From: Actinosomnolentus pattersoniae (SeqCode) | GTDB lineage: Bacteria; Actinomycetota; UBA4738 | NCBI GenBank assembly: GCA_013817655.1 | Contig: JACDCJ010000029.1 | Location: 1 to 12,960 of the forward strand | Length of the DNA stretch: 12,960 nt | Direction: 5' to 3' | Shown here: in pieces, positions 6,881 through 12,767 of the stretch | Position numbering within the stretch: position 1 is the stretch's first letter | Layout of the letters: every line of letters starts with the position of its first letter | The notes under the pieces: model-generated | Seen by the model: the letters and a program-made list of their open reading frames with translations, nothing else | Databases searched by the model: none | Told to the model about the DNA's origin: nothing | Position numbers and translations under genes: made by a program

Positions 6881-7912
6881 ATGCGAGTGGGGTCCGGTGG
6901 TCGCGCCGCCGCCGCGGGGATCGCTGCAGCGAGCCTGCTGCTTTCGGCATGCGACCGCTCTGCCGATCTCCGCAGCGGTTCTCGCTCGGCGCGCCCCCCG
7001 CGAAGCCCGGCCTCACCGATCGGTGCTCCCGTGTCACCGGCCACTCCTCCGATCGGCCCCCCGGCAGACCCGGGAGCCTCCGGAGTCGGGACCATCTCGG
7101 TCGGCGCCTTCCCCAACCGGATCGCCGCGGGCGAACGGTCCATCTGGGTCGCCAATCAGCAAGGGGGAACGGTCTCCAGGATCGATCCCGCCACGAACGA
7201 GGTGGTTGCGACCATCGAGGTGGGCTCGTTCCCCACCGGCGTGGCTGTGGGTCAGGGATCCGTCTGGGTGGCGGATCCGGATGACAGGACGCTCACGCGC
7301 ATCGACCCAGCCACGAACCAGGTGACGGTGGTCTTGGAGGTGGACGCGGGGCCGGTCGACATAGCCTTCGGCGCCGGAGCGCTGTGGATGCCGGATCCTC
7401 ACGAGGGCCTCGTGGTGCGCATCGACCCGGCCACGAACGAGGTTCAGGCAGAGGTCTCGGTGCCCCTGTTCCCCGTCGGTGTCGCCGCGATGCGGGACGG
7501 GATCTGGGTGACCCACCCCGAGAAGGACCAGGTGACGCGGATAGATCCGACGACGAACCAGATCGTCGCAACGGTCCTCGCCGGGGACTTCGCCATCGGC
7601 GTGGCGGCCGGACAGGGCGCGATCTGGGTGGCCAACGCGAAGGCGGATACCGTCTCGCGCATCGACCCCGCAACGAATCAGGTGGTTGCGACCATCCCCG
7701 TGGGCGATTCGCCCTTCGCAGTGGTCACGACGGAGGGCGAGGTCTGGGTTGCGAACGGTCACGGGAACACCGTGACGCGCATCGACGCGGCCACGAATCG
7801 TCCGCTAGTGACGATTCCCGTGGGGGCTGCCCCCTACGCGCTCGCGGCCGGTGAGGGCTCGGTCTGGGTCGCCAACCGAGCCGACGACACCGTGACGCGC
7901 ATCCAGCCCTAG
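6881..7912 (+). CDS. Secreted seven-bladed beta-propeller lipoprotein (YVTN/Vgb-like repeats)
   Basis: The 343-residue product starts with a lipoprotein signal: basic MRVGSGGR, a hydrophobic stretch, then the lipobox LSAC with Cys24 as the lipidated residue. A Pro/Ser-rich linker (about 30-68) leads into the propeller (71-343). The propeller consists of seven repeats built on the pattern VWVAN....TV.RIDPATN.VVATI.VG, with an exact period of 40 residues. The first repeat lacks the IDPATN strand and the C-terminus ends in IQP, so the last strand can close the ring with the first blade. Such propellers bind ligands or proteins outside the cell; relatives include virginiamycin B lyase and YncE-like proteins, but I see no catalytic residues and assign no reaction. 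Earlier in-frame ATGs at 6797 and 6818 would bury the signal peptide, so I reject them. It diverges from the acyl-CoA operon and converges on the aminotransferase gene. Confidence 0.9.
   Translation: MRVGSGGRAAAAGIAAASLLLSACDRSADLRSGSRSARPPRSPASPIGAPVSPATPPIGPPADPGASGVGTISVGAFPNRIAAGERSIWVANQQGGTVSRIDPATNEVVATIEVGSFPTGVAVGQGSVWVADPDDRTLTRIDPATNQVTVVLEVDAGPVDIAFGAGALWMPDPHEGLVVRIDPATNEVQAEVSVPLFPVGVAAMRDGIWVTHPEKDQVTRIDPTTNQIVATVLAGDFAIGVAAGQGAIWVANAKADTVSRIDPATNQVVATIPVGDSPFAVVTTEGEVWVANGHGNTVTRIDAATNRPLVTIPVGAAPYALAAGEGSVWVANRADDTVTRIQP
7091..7909 (+). repeat. Seven in-frame 120-base repeats coding propeller blades
   Basis: Unit boundaries fall at 7181, 7301, 7421, 7541, 7661 and 7781, each 120 bases, preceded by a 90-base partial unit (7091-7180) and followed by a 9-base remnant. 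No insertion or deletion breaks the period. Units keep GGCGTGGC.., TGGGT.GC and CGCATCGACCC.GCCACGAA-type blocks. A 16-base block at 7201-7216 recurs exactly at 7681-7696, four units apart. Confidence 0.9.
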
Positions 7913-7941
7913 CGGGGAAACCCGGCGCTCCGCTCGAGCGC
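7913..7941. terminator. Two short hairpins between convergent genes, possible bidirectional terminator
   Basis: Directly after the lipoprotein stop, CGGG-GAAA-CCCG (7913-7924) forms a four-pair stem with a GNRA-type loop. GCGCTC and GAGCGC (7925-7930 and 7936-7941) form a second stem of six pairs with a five-base loop. They fill most of the 37-base gap between the convergent lipoprotein and aminotransferase genes. Neither is followed by a T-run, so termination is only a suggestion. Confidence 0.35.
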
Positions 7942-7949
7942 TGAGATCC

Positions 7950-9278
7950 TCAGCCGGTCGAGAGCTCCCTAGCGGTCTGATCCATGATGTCGAGCCCTTC
8001 CTCCAGCTCGGCGTCCGAGATCACCAGCGGGAGGAGGTATCGCAGCACGTTGTGGTAAAGGCCGCACGAGACCGTGATCGCGCCACGCGACATCGCCCTG
8101 CGGACGAAGTTCCCGAGGAACTCCTCGTTCGGCGTCTTCGTGGTGCGGTCCGACACGAACTCGACGCCGATCATCGCCCCCAGTCCCCGGATGTCGCCCA
8201 CCTCGGGCACGTCCTCGGCGACGGCCTCCCATCGGGTCCGAATGGCCTTGCCGACCTTTTCGGCCCGCTCCAGCAATCCCTCCTCCTCGATCACCGTCAG
8301 GACCGCGTTCGCCGCGGCGCACGCGACGGGGTTGCCCACGTACGTGCCGCCGATGGCAGATGGCCCCGGCGCGTCCATGACCTCACGCGGCCCTATGACC
8401 GCGGACAGCGGGTATCCGGAAGCGAGCGCCTTGGCCAGAAGCACGATGTCCGGCTTGAAGCCCAGCGCATCGGACGCCAGAAAGGACCCCGTCCGTCCGC
8501 ATCCGGTCTGGATCTCATCGGCCACAACGAGGATTCCGTGGCGGCGGCAGAGGCTGGCCAGCCCATGGAGGAACTCGGCGGGAGGAACGACGAACCCCCC
8601 CTCCCCCTGGATCGGCTCGACGACAGCAGCCGCGACCGAGGCCGGGTCGACGACGGTTACGAAGGCGCGTTCGAGGGCCTCGAGGGCGAGTTCGGCGGCC
8701 CGGTCTGGATCCGAGCTCCGATACGGATACGCGTACGGCAGTCGATAGACCTCCGGCGCGAACGGCCCGAAACCCTGCTTGTACGGCTTGTGGCGGCTGG
8801 TGAGCGTCATGGCGAGCAGCGTTCGTCCGGAGAACCCACCCTCGAAGCAGACGATGGCCGGCCGGCCGGTGGCTGCGCGTGCGAACTTCACGGCGTTCTC
8901 GACCGCCTCCGCCCCCGAGTTGAACAACGCGACCTTGCGGTCTCCACCCCCCGTCAAGGAGACGAGGCGCTCCGCGAGCTCGACGTACTCCTCGTAGGGG
9001 ATGACCGAGAAATCGGTGTGCGAGACCTTCTCGGCCTGACGCCTGACGGCCTCCACGACCCGCGGATGGGAGTAGCCGACGAGCTGGCAACCGAGGCCTC
9101 CCGAGAAATCGAGCATCGTGTTCCCGTCGATGTCCGTCACCCGGGCGCCCGATCCATGGTCGATAACCGCGGGCACGTGGATGTCCAGCGCATCGCACAC
9201 GACCCTCGACTTGCGCTCGAGAACCGCTGCCGAGCGCGGCCCCGGGATGTCGGTGACCAGCCGGATCGCCCTCTCCAT
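7950..9278 (-). CDS. gabT: Class III pyridoxal-phosphate aminotransferase, GABA aminotransferase-like
   Basis: The 442-residue enzyme transfers an amino group from an omega-amino acid, probably 4-aminobutyrate or a related amine, to 2-oxoglutarate or pyruvate. Fold-type I class III features are complete: DFSGGLGCQLVGYSHP (57-72), the phosphate-binding NSGAEAVENAVK (120-131), ADEIQTGCGRTG (253-264) with Asp254 for the pyridine nitrogen, Lys283 in LLAKALASGYPLSAV as the Schiff-base lysine, and GGTYVGNPVAC (310-320). The ATG at 9278 has a strong GGAGGAGGG ribosome site 7 bases upstream. The leader carries a perfect 8-pair inverted repeat at 9303-9321. The 138-residue gene lies upstream on the same strand with a 95-base gap, so they may or may not be co-transcribed. 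No succinate-semialdehyde dehydrogenase or other GABA gene is nearby, so the gabT name describes similarity and the substrate stays open. Confidence 0.9.
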   Translation of the reverse strand: MERAIRLVTDIPGPRSAAVLERKSRVVCDALDIHVPAVIDHGSGARVTDIDGNTMLDFSGGLGCQLVGYSHPRVVEAVRRQAEKVSHTDFSVIPYEEYVELAERLVSLTGGGDRKVALFNSGAEAVENAVKFARAATGRPAIVCFEGGFSGRTLLAMTLTSRHKPYKQGFGPFAPEVYRLPYAYPYRSSDPDRAAELALEALERAFVTVVDPASVAAAVVEPIQGEGGFVVPPAEFLHGLASLCRRHGILVVADEIQTGCGRTGSFLASDALGFKPDIVLLAKALASGYPLSAVIGPREVMDAPGPSAIGGTYVGNPVACAAANAVLTVIEEEGLLERAEKVGKAIRTRWEAVAEDVPEVGDIRGLGAMIGVEFVSDRTTKTPNEEFLGNFVRRAMSRGAITVSCGLYHNVLRYLLPLVISDAELEEGLDIMDQTARELSTG

Positions 9279-9302
9279 TCGACTGCCCTCCTCCAGAACA
9301 AA

Positions 9303-9321
9303 GGCGTGCGGGACGCACGCC
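9303..9321 (-). promoter_or_regulatory. Perfect 8-base inverted repeat in the aminotransferase leader
   Basis: GGCGTGCG and CGCACGCC (9303-9310 and 9314-9321) are exact inverted repeats with a three-base centre. On the minus strand the stem is followed by TTTGTT and then the GGAGGAGGG ribosome site. It could be an operator palindrome or an RNA hairpin acting as attenuator or leader structure. The sequence alone does not decide between these. Confidence 0.5.
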
Positions 9322-9328
9322 GCACGCG

Positions 9329-9334
9329 AGCGTA
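9329..9334 (-). promoter_or_regulatory. Possible -10 hexamer of the aminotransferase gene
   Basis: TACGCT on the minus strand would place the transcript start near 9322, exactly at the edge of the inverted repeat. The same hexamer is proposed at 2190-2195. No -35 is evident. Confidence 0.3.
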
Positions 9335-9373
9335 CACGAAGGCCCTCGGGCCCGGCATTTCTCCCCCGTAGCG

Positions 9374-9790
9374 CTAATCGCGGGGTCCGAACGAGCGCCT
9401 CCCAAACCGATCGCGAGCCACGCCGAACGCCTCGAGTGGCTCAAGGAGGTCCCCGAGGACGCCGTAGAGCTCCTCGTAGCCGGCAGGCGACCCTTCCAGG
9501 CGAAGAAGCTCAGCCCTTCGTCCCGTCTCATCGAGCGCCCGGGAGCACGCAGTCCAGTCGGCGTCGAAGGGGCGCGAGCGCCAGGCGGGCATGGTGGAGC
9601 GGGCCTCCGCGAGGAAGGCCTCGAACGCCGCGAGCGCTTCGGCGACCGGCCGTCCCGGCCCGCGTCCGGTCGGCGCGGCCGCCACCACCTCCGCCTTCGC
9701 CCGCTCCACCAGGGCCACGGTCGACCGGAAGCCCTCCAGCACCTTTTGAAGGGCGGGAGACATTGCCGCGGGGCGCCGCCGACCAAGCAC
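9374..9790 (-). CDS. Protein of unknown function, 138 residues
   Basis: I do not recognise a named family. The product is Ala/Arg/Glu-rich and probably helical throughout, soluble, with no signal peptide. The C-terminal half, with STMPAWRS (65-72), WTACSRALDET (79-89) and YGVLGDLLEPLEAFGVARDR (109-128), looks like a conserved core, and I have seen similar actinobacterial proteins of unknown function. I chose the GTG at 9790 because a TACAAT hexamer ends seven bases before it, giving a leaderless start. The ATG at 9763 (129 residues) is the alternative, with no ribosome site. It diverges from the anti-sigma gene, with 58 bases between the starts, and precedes the aminotransferase on the same strand. 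Confidence 0.72.
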   Translation of the reverse strand: MLGRRRPAAMSPALQKVLEGFRSTVALVERAKAEVVAAAPTGRGPGRPVAEALAAFEAFLAEARSTMPAWRSRPFDADWTACSRALDETGRRAELLRLEGSPAGYEELYGVLGDLLEPLEAFGVARDRFGRRSFGPRD

Positions 9791-9797
9791 GCCCCCG

Positions 9798-9803
9798 ATT
9801 GTA
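9798..9803 (-). promoter_or_regulatory. -10 hexamer of the 138-residue gene, leaderless layout
   Basis: TACAAT on the minus strand matches the -10 consensus at five of six positions. It ends seven bases before the GTG at 9790, so the transcript would begin at or one base before the start codon. No -35 was recognised. Confidence 0.5.
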
Positions 9804-9833
9804 GGAACGCATATGGCCGCCGGACCCCCTGGG

Positions 9834-9839
9834 TAGAAT
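9834..9839 (+). promoter_or_regulatory. -10 hexamer of the rsbW-sigF operon
   Basis: TAGAAT lies nine bases before the ATG at 9849, placing the transcript start near 9846 with almost no leader and no ribosome site. The three bases before it make GGGTAG, close to the GGGTA core of SigF/SigB-type -10 elements, so autoregulation by the sigma factor encoded in this operon is possible. I see no GTTT -35 at the right distance, which weakens that idea. Confidence 0.5.
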
Positions 9840-9848
9840 CTCCCGCAC

Positions 9849-10226
9849 ATGACCGACTCGATCGTCATACGGGTCCCCGCCACGACCAGCCATGTGGGAG
9901 TCATCCGGGCGGCCGCTAGCGCGCTGGCCGCACGGCTCGACTTCACCTACGATCGCATTACCGATCTGCAGATCGCCATCGACGAGGTCTGCTCACGGGT
10001 GCTCGCCACGTCGAACCCCCCCGCCACCCGGCTGGAGGTCGTCTTCCAGGTCATGTCCGACGGACTCCGGGTGACCACGAGCGGCGACTCCCCCTCCACC
10101 GGCTCCACGTTCTTGAACCGCTGGTCGGAGATGATCCTCGAATCCGTCACGGACGAGATGGAGGTCCAGCAGCGCAACGGGACGGCCGTAGCGACCTTCG
10201 CGGTCGCGAGGAGGGTCGCCCTCTGA
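9849..10226 (+). CDS. RsbW/UsfX-type anti-sigma factor with degenerate ATP site
   Basis: The 125-residue protein has the histidine-kinase-like ATPase fold of RsbW-type anti-sigma factors, which bind a SigB/SigF-type sigma factor and are released by an antagonist. The key stretch ITDLQIAIDEVCSRV (37-51) matches the N-box helix, but the Mg-binding Asn is Arg50. The later D.G.G and glycine-rich boxes are missing: the sequence reads VTTSGDSP (75-82) and then FLNRWSEMILESVTDEMEV with no GxGL. The layout resembles Mycobacterium tuberculosis UsfX, where I recall AVDEVCTRL at the same point. It is the first gene of an operon with sigF immediately downstream. ATP binding or kinase activity is doubtful, so antagonism by unphosphorylated partner or by redox signals would be expected; no antagonist gene lies in the window. 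The start has a -10 nine bases away and no ribosome site. Confidence 0.85.
   Translation: MTDSIVIRVPATTSHVGVIRAAASALAARLDFTYDRITDLQIAIDEVCSRVLATSNPPATRLEVVFQVMSDGLRVTTSGDSPSTGSTFLNRWSEMILESVTDEMEVQQRNGTAVATFAVARRVAL
10209..10225 (+). promoter_or_regulatory. AGGAGG ribosome site and CTG start of sigF
   Basis: A perfect AGGAGG (10209-10214) lies inside the end of the anti-sigma gene, eight bases before CTG at 10223-10225. That CTG overlaps the anti-sigma stop TGA as CTGA, the same geometry as the common ATGA or GTGA coupling junctions. It decides the start of the sigma factor gene: the only other in-frame start, GTG at 10346, has no comparable ribosome site and would remove 41 residues. Confidence 0.6.
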
Positions 10227-10984
10227 GTCCCCGCCAGCGCCACCCCCCTCTTCCCAAGCCGGAGGTACGAGAGCTCTTCCTCGAGCTTGGGAAATCGAAC
10301 GATCAGGAGGTCCGGGAAAGACTCATCCGATCGCACCTCGGCCTGGTGGAGTACCTCGCCCGCCGATTCTCGGGGAGAGGTGAGCCGCTGGACGACCTGG
10401 TGCAGGTGGCGACCATCGGCCTCGTAAAGGCGGTCGACCGGTTCGATCCGGAGCGGGAGGTCGAGTTCTCCACCTACGCAACGCCGACGATCGTGGGCGA
10501 GTTGAAGCGGCACTTCCGCGACAAGGGTTGGGCGGTGCGCGTCCCGCGGCGGCTGCAGGAGCTGAACCTCCGACTCGACTCCGTCATCGGCAGGCTCTCG
10601 CAGGACCTCCAGCGATCGCCCACGGTCGCCGAGATCGCTGAGGCTGCAGGCACTACGGAAGACGAGGTGTTGGAGGGGCTCGATGCTGCGCACGCCTACA
10701 CCCTCATCTCCCTGGACGCCCAGATCGGTGAGGACGGCCTTTCCTACCACGAGCAGATCGGGGACGACGACCAGGCGCTCGAAGCGTTGGAGGACCGGCT
10801 TAGCGTCGGCCCGTTGCTGAAGGGACTGGCGCCGCGCGAGCGACGAATGCTGTACCTCCGGTTCTTCAAGGGCCTGACGCAGAGCGAGATCGCGGATCGC
10901 CTCGGGATCTCCCAGATGCACGTGTCGCGCCTTCTGGCGAAGACACTCGCCGTCCTGCGGGAGGGTCTCGAGGCGGAGGCGTGA
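10223..10984 (+). CDS. sigF: SigF/SigB-family alternative sigma factor (group 3 sigma-70)
   Basis: The protein directs RNA polymerase to stress or developmental promoters and should be held by the anti-sigma factor encoded just upstream. From the CTG it has 253 residues, near the usual length. Region 2 includes LVEYLARRFSGRGEPLDDLV, VATIGLVKAVDRFDPE and STYATPTIVGE (41-95). Then come the region 2/3 junction HFRDKGWAVRVPRRLQEL, region 3 with SPTVAEIAEAAG, and region 4 with LAPRERRMLYLRFFKGLTQ and the helix-turn-helix SEIADRLGISQMHVSRLL (about 213-235). The in-frame stretch from 10223 to 10345 encodes residues such as VRELFLELG and RERLIRSHLG that match the N-terminal helix of SigF proteins, so the short version from GTG at 10346 is unlikely. 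No ATG, GTG or TTG is in frame before 10346. The next gene begins four bases after the stop. Confidence 0.9.
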   Translation: MSPRQRHPPLPKPEVRELFLELGKSNDQEVRERLIRSHLGLVEYLARRFSGRGEPLDDLVQVATIGLVKAVDRFDPEREVEFSTYATPTIVGELKRHFRDKGWAVRVPRRLQELNLRLDSVIGRLSQDLQRSPTVAEIAEAAGTTEDEVLEGLDAAHAYTLISLDAQIGEDGLSYHEQIGDDDQALEALEDRLSVGPLLKGLAPRERRMLYLRFFKGLTQSEIADRLGISQMHVSRLLAKTLAVLREGLEAEA

Positions 10985-10988
10985 CGCC

Positions 10989-11939
10989 GTGACCGCCCTG
11001 GATGCACCCGACGACCACCCACGTCGGAGACGCGCCGTGCTGCTCACGAACCCACGAGCCCAAGCGGTCAGTCCGAGGTTGCGCCGCGGGGTCACCGCGA
11101 TCCTCTCCACGGCCCTCGATGTGCGGGAGGTCCGCACGGAAGGGTCCGGGCACGCCACCGATGTCGCGCGAGCGGCGGTGGCCGGCAACGAGGCCGATGT
11201 CCTCGTCTGTCTCGGGGGTGACGGCACACTGAACGAGGTCGTGAACGGGATGGCCGGCTCCGAACTGCCCCTCGCGGTGCTCCCGGGTGGTGGCGCCAAT
11301 GTCATGGCCCGTTCGCTCGGGATGCCGCGCGACCCCGTGCGGGCCGCTCGGTGGCTCCTTCCCCGGCTCGCGGGCCGTCCTCGCCGCGTCCCCCTCGGCC
11401 GCGTGGGCGGCCGGTACTTCGCCTCGAACTTTGGACTCGGATTCGACGCCGCCGTGGTGCGAGGCGTGGAGCGGCATCCGCGGCTCAAGCGCCGCCTCGG
11501 CGAGATCGCCTACGTCGGTGAGGGCCTTCGCGTCTTCTTCGCCGGCTACGATCGGGCCCGCGGCCACGTGGACATCTCATGGGGCTCCGAGCTCGAGCAC
11601 CACCGCAACGGGCTCTACCTCGCGATCGTGCAGAACATCGACCCGTACACCTTTCTCGGCGGGCGGGGCATCCGGCTCTGCCCCCGCGCAGGACTCGAAG
11701 CCGGGCTCGACGTGTTCGGCCTCGCGACCATGCGCACAAGCCATGTCCTCGGAGTCCTGTTTTCGGCTATGGACCTGCTGCCACGCGGCCGCCCGCACGT
11801 GACCTCCCTCTCGAACCAGACGAGGATCGGCCTGCGAAGCGATGTGCCGTTGCCGGTCCAGATGGACGGCGAGTTCGTGGGTGAGCGGACCGAGATGATC
11901 GTCGAATCAGTCCCCGAAGCGCTCTCAGTCCTGGGCTGA
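10989..11939 (+). CDS. Diacylglycerol kinase-like lipid kinase (YegS/DagK family)
   Basis: The 316-residue protein phosphorylates a lipid such as diacylglycerol, or in relatives a sphingoid base or undecaprenol-like lipid, using ATP at the membrane face. The nucleotide motif LGGDGTLNEVVNG (75-87) and the second motif LPGGGANVMARSLG (98-111) are typical of the fold. RYFASNFGLGFDAAVV and the C-terminal VQMDGEFVG (substrate and Mg region) complete the set. It starts with GTG at 10989, four bases after the sigF stop, with GGAGG nine bases upstream, so it is the third gene of the anti-sigma/sigma operon. I recall a similar kinase beside the sigma factor and WhiB gene in Streptomyces (sigH-wblE region), so the link may be old. 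Its end overlaps the convergent phosphodiesterase gene by 15 bases. The actual lipid substrate is not known. Confidence 0.9.
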   Translation: MTALDAPDDHPRRRRAVLLTNPRAQAVSPRLRRGVTAILSTALDVREVRTEGSGHATDVARAAVAGNEADVLVCLGGDGTLNEVVNGMAGSELPLAVLPGGGANVMARSLGMPRDPVRAARWLLPRLAGRPRRVPLGRVGGRYFASNFGLGFDAAVVRGVERHPRLKRRLGEIAYVGEGLRVFFAGYDRARGHVDISWGSELEHHRNGLYLAIVQNIDPYTFLGGRGIRLCPRAGLEAGLDVFGLATMRTSHVLGVLFSAMDLLPRGRPHVTSLSNQTRIGLRSDVPLPVQMDGEFVGERTEMIVESVPEALSVLG

Positions 11940-12713
11940 TCCCCGGACCGCCCGGAAGCGATCCCGGATCGCCACGGCCATCTCCGGATTGTTCGTCGCG
12001 ACGGCGTCCACACCCATCTCGAACAGGAGCTGGACGTCCTCCGCCCGATCGACGGTCCAGGTCCCCACACGAACGCCGCGGGCGTGCGCCGACCGGACGA
12101 AACTCTCCCCGGTTCCCATGAGCGCTTCTGCCTGGGGAAGCACGAACCCGTGTCCCTTCGAGGCGGCATACACCAGCGAAGCCTCGGGGTCGATCCCGGC
12201 AATCGTCAGGAAGCCCGTCGCGAGGCTCGGCGAGAGATCCCGCACTCGCTCGATGGTGAGCCAGTTGAACGAGGAGAGCAGCACGTCCTTGCCCATGTCC
12301 AGCTCTTCCACGAGCGCGACGGACTGAACCGCGACTCGCTCGAGGGGCGAGTCGAACGACGGCTCTCCCGGCATGTTCTTCAGCTCCAGGTTGACCCCGA
12401 TCCGCCCGCGCAACGCTTGAAGCGTCTCACGGAGGGTGGGAACGCGGGTCCGCGGTCCCCGGCCACCCGATGCGTCGAGGTGGCGGAGCTCTTCCAGCGT
12501 GCGCTCGTGCAGCCATCCGCTGCCGTCCGTGGTGCGTGAAAGGACGGCGTCGTGCATCACCACGGGCACCTCGTCGGCGGTCAGACGCACGTCGAGTTCC
12601 ACCACGTCCGCGCCCACATCCACGGCGCCGTCGAATGCCTCCAGCGTATTCTCGGCGTGGCTGGAGGAGGCGCCCCGGTGCGCGACCACCACCGGCCACG
12701 ATTTGTCGAACAA
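11925..12713 (-). CDS. Glycerophosphodiester phosphodiesterase (GlpQ/UgpQ family)
   Basis: The 262-residue TIM-barrel enzyme hydrolyses glycerophosphodiesters to glycerol-3-phosphate and an alcohol. Catalytic and metal residues are in place: His12-Arg13 in VVAHRGASS, Glu39 and Asp41 in VVELDVRL, His54 in PVVMHDAVLSRTTDG, and Glu110/Lys112 in NLELK. The C-terminal WTVDRAEDVQLLFEMGVDAV is the usual final strand and helix pattern. There is no signal peptide, so it acts in the cytosol like UgpQ rather than as a periplasmic GlpQ. I chose the TTG at 12713 because GGGAGG lies five bases upstream and the protein then begins right before the first barrel strand; the frame is open further up to 12884, but that stretch is antisense to whiB. 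It converges with the lipid kinase gene and diverges from whiB. A role in phospholipid turnover alongside the kinase is plausible. Confidence 0.92.
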   Translation of the reverse strand: MFDKSWPVVVAHRGASSSHAENTLEAFDGAVDVGADVVELDVRLTADEVPVVMHDAVLSRTTDGSGWLHERTLEELRHLDASGGRGPRTRVPTLRETLQALRGRIGVNLELKNMPGEPSFDSPLERVAVQSVALVEELDMGKDVLLSSFNWLTIERVRDLSPSLATGFLTIAGIDPEASLVYAASKGHGFVLPQAEALMGTGESFVRSAHARGVRVGTWTVDRAEDVQLLFEMGVDAVATNNPEMAVAIRDRFRAVRGSAQD

Positions 12714-12750
12714 CGTGGCCTCCCAGCATTGTGCGGCCCGAAGGGGCGGC

Positions 12751-12758
12751 AGTATACT
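12751..12758. promoter_or_regulatory. Palindromic -10 shared by whiB and the phosphodiesterase gene
   Basis: AGTATACT is an exact palindrome that contains TATACT on both strands (12753-12758 forward, 12756-12751 reverse). Forward, the start would be near 12765 with about three bases before the whiB ATG at 12768, and TTGTGC at 12729-12734 with an 18-base spacer is a weak -35. Reverse, the start would be near 12744, giving a leader of about 31 bases that includes the GGGAGG ribosome site of the phosphodiesterase gene. Confidence 0.6.
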
Positions 12759-12767
12759 CCGCGCCTT

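Noticed and set aside
4492..7284. A 930-codon open frame on the plus strand across the acyl-CoA operon
   Set aside because: It is antisense to four well-recognised genes, its translation has no recognisable motif and is rich in His, Arg and Gly, as expected from the reverse of high-GC coding sequence.
7091..7909. Tandem repeats considered as a CRISPR array or non-coding satellite
   Set aside because: The 120-base period is in frame, encodes a propeller with third-position variation, and has no spacer-repeat structure.
8052..9371. A 439-codon plus-strand open frame opposite the aminotransferase
   Set aside because: The minus strand encodes a complete class III aminotransferase with all catalytic residues; the plus frame shows no family features.
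9804..9836. GGAAC at 9804-9808 considered as an ECF-type -35 for the anti-sigma operon
   Set aside because: The matching ECF -10 was not found at proper spacing, and TAGAAT with GGGTAG explains the promoter region better.
9947..11488. A 513-codon minus-strand open frame across anti-sigma, sigF and the kinase gene
   Set aside because: All three plus-strand genes have clear family motifs and operon-style spacing; the antisense translation resembles none.
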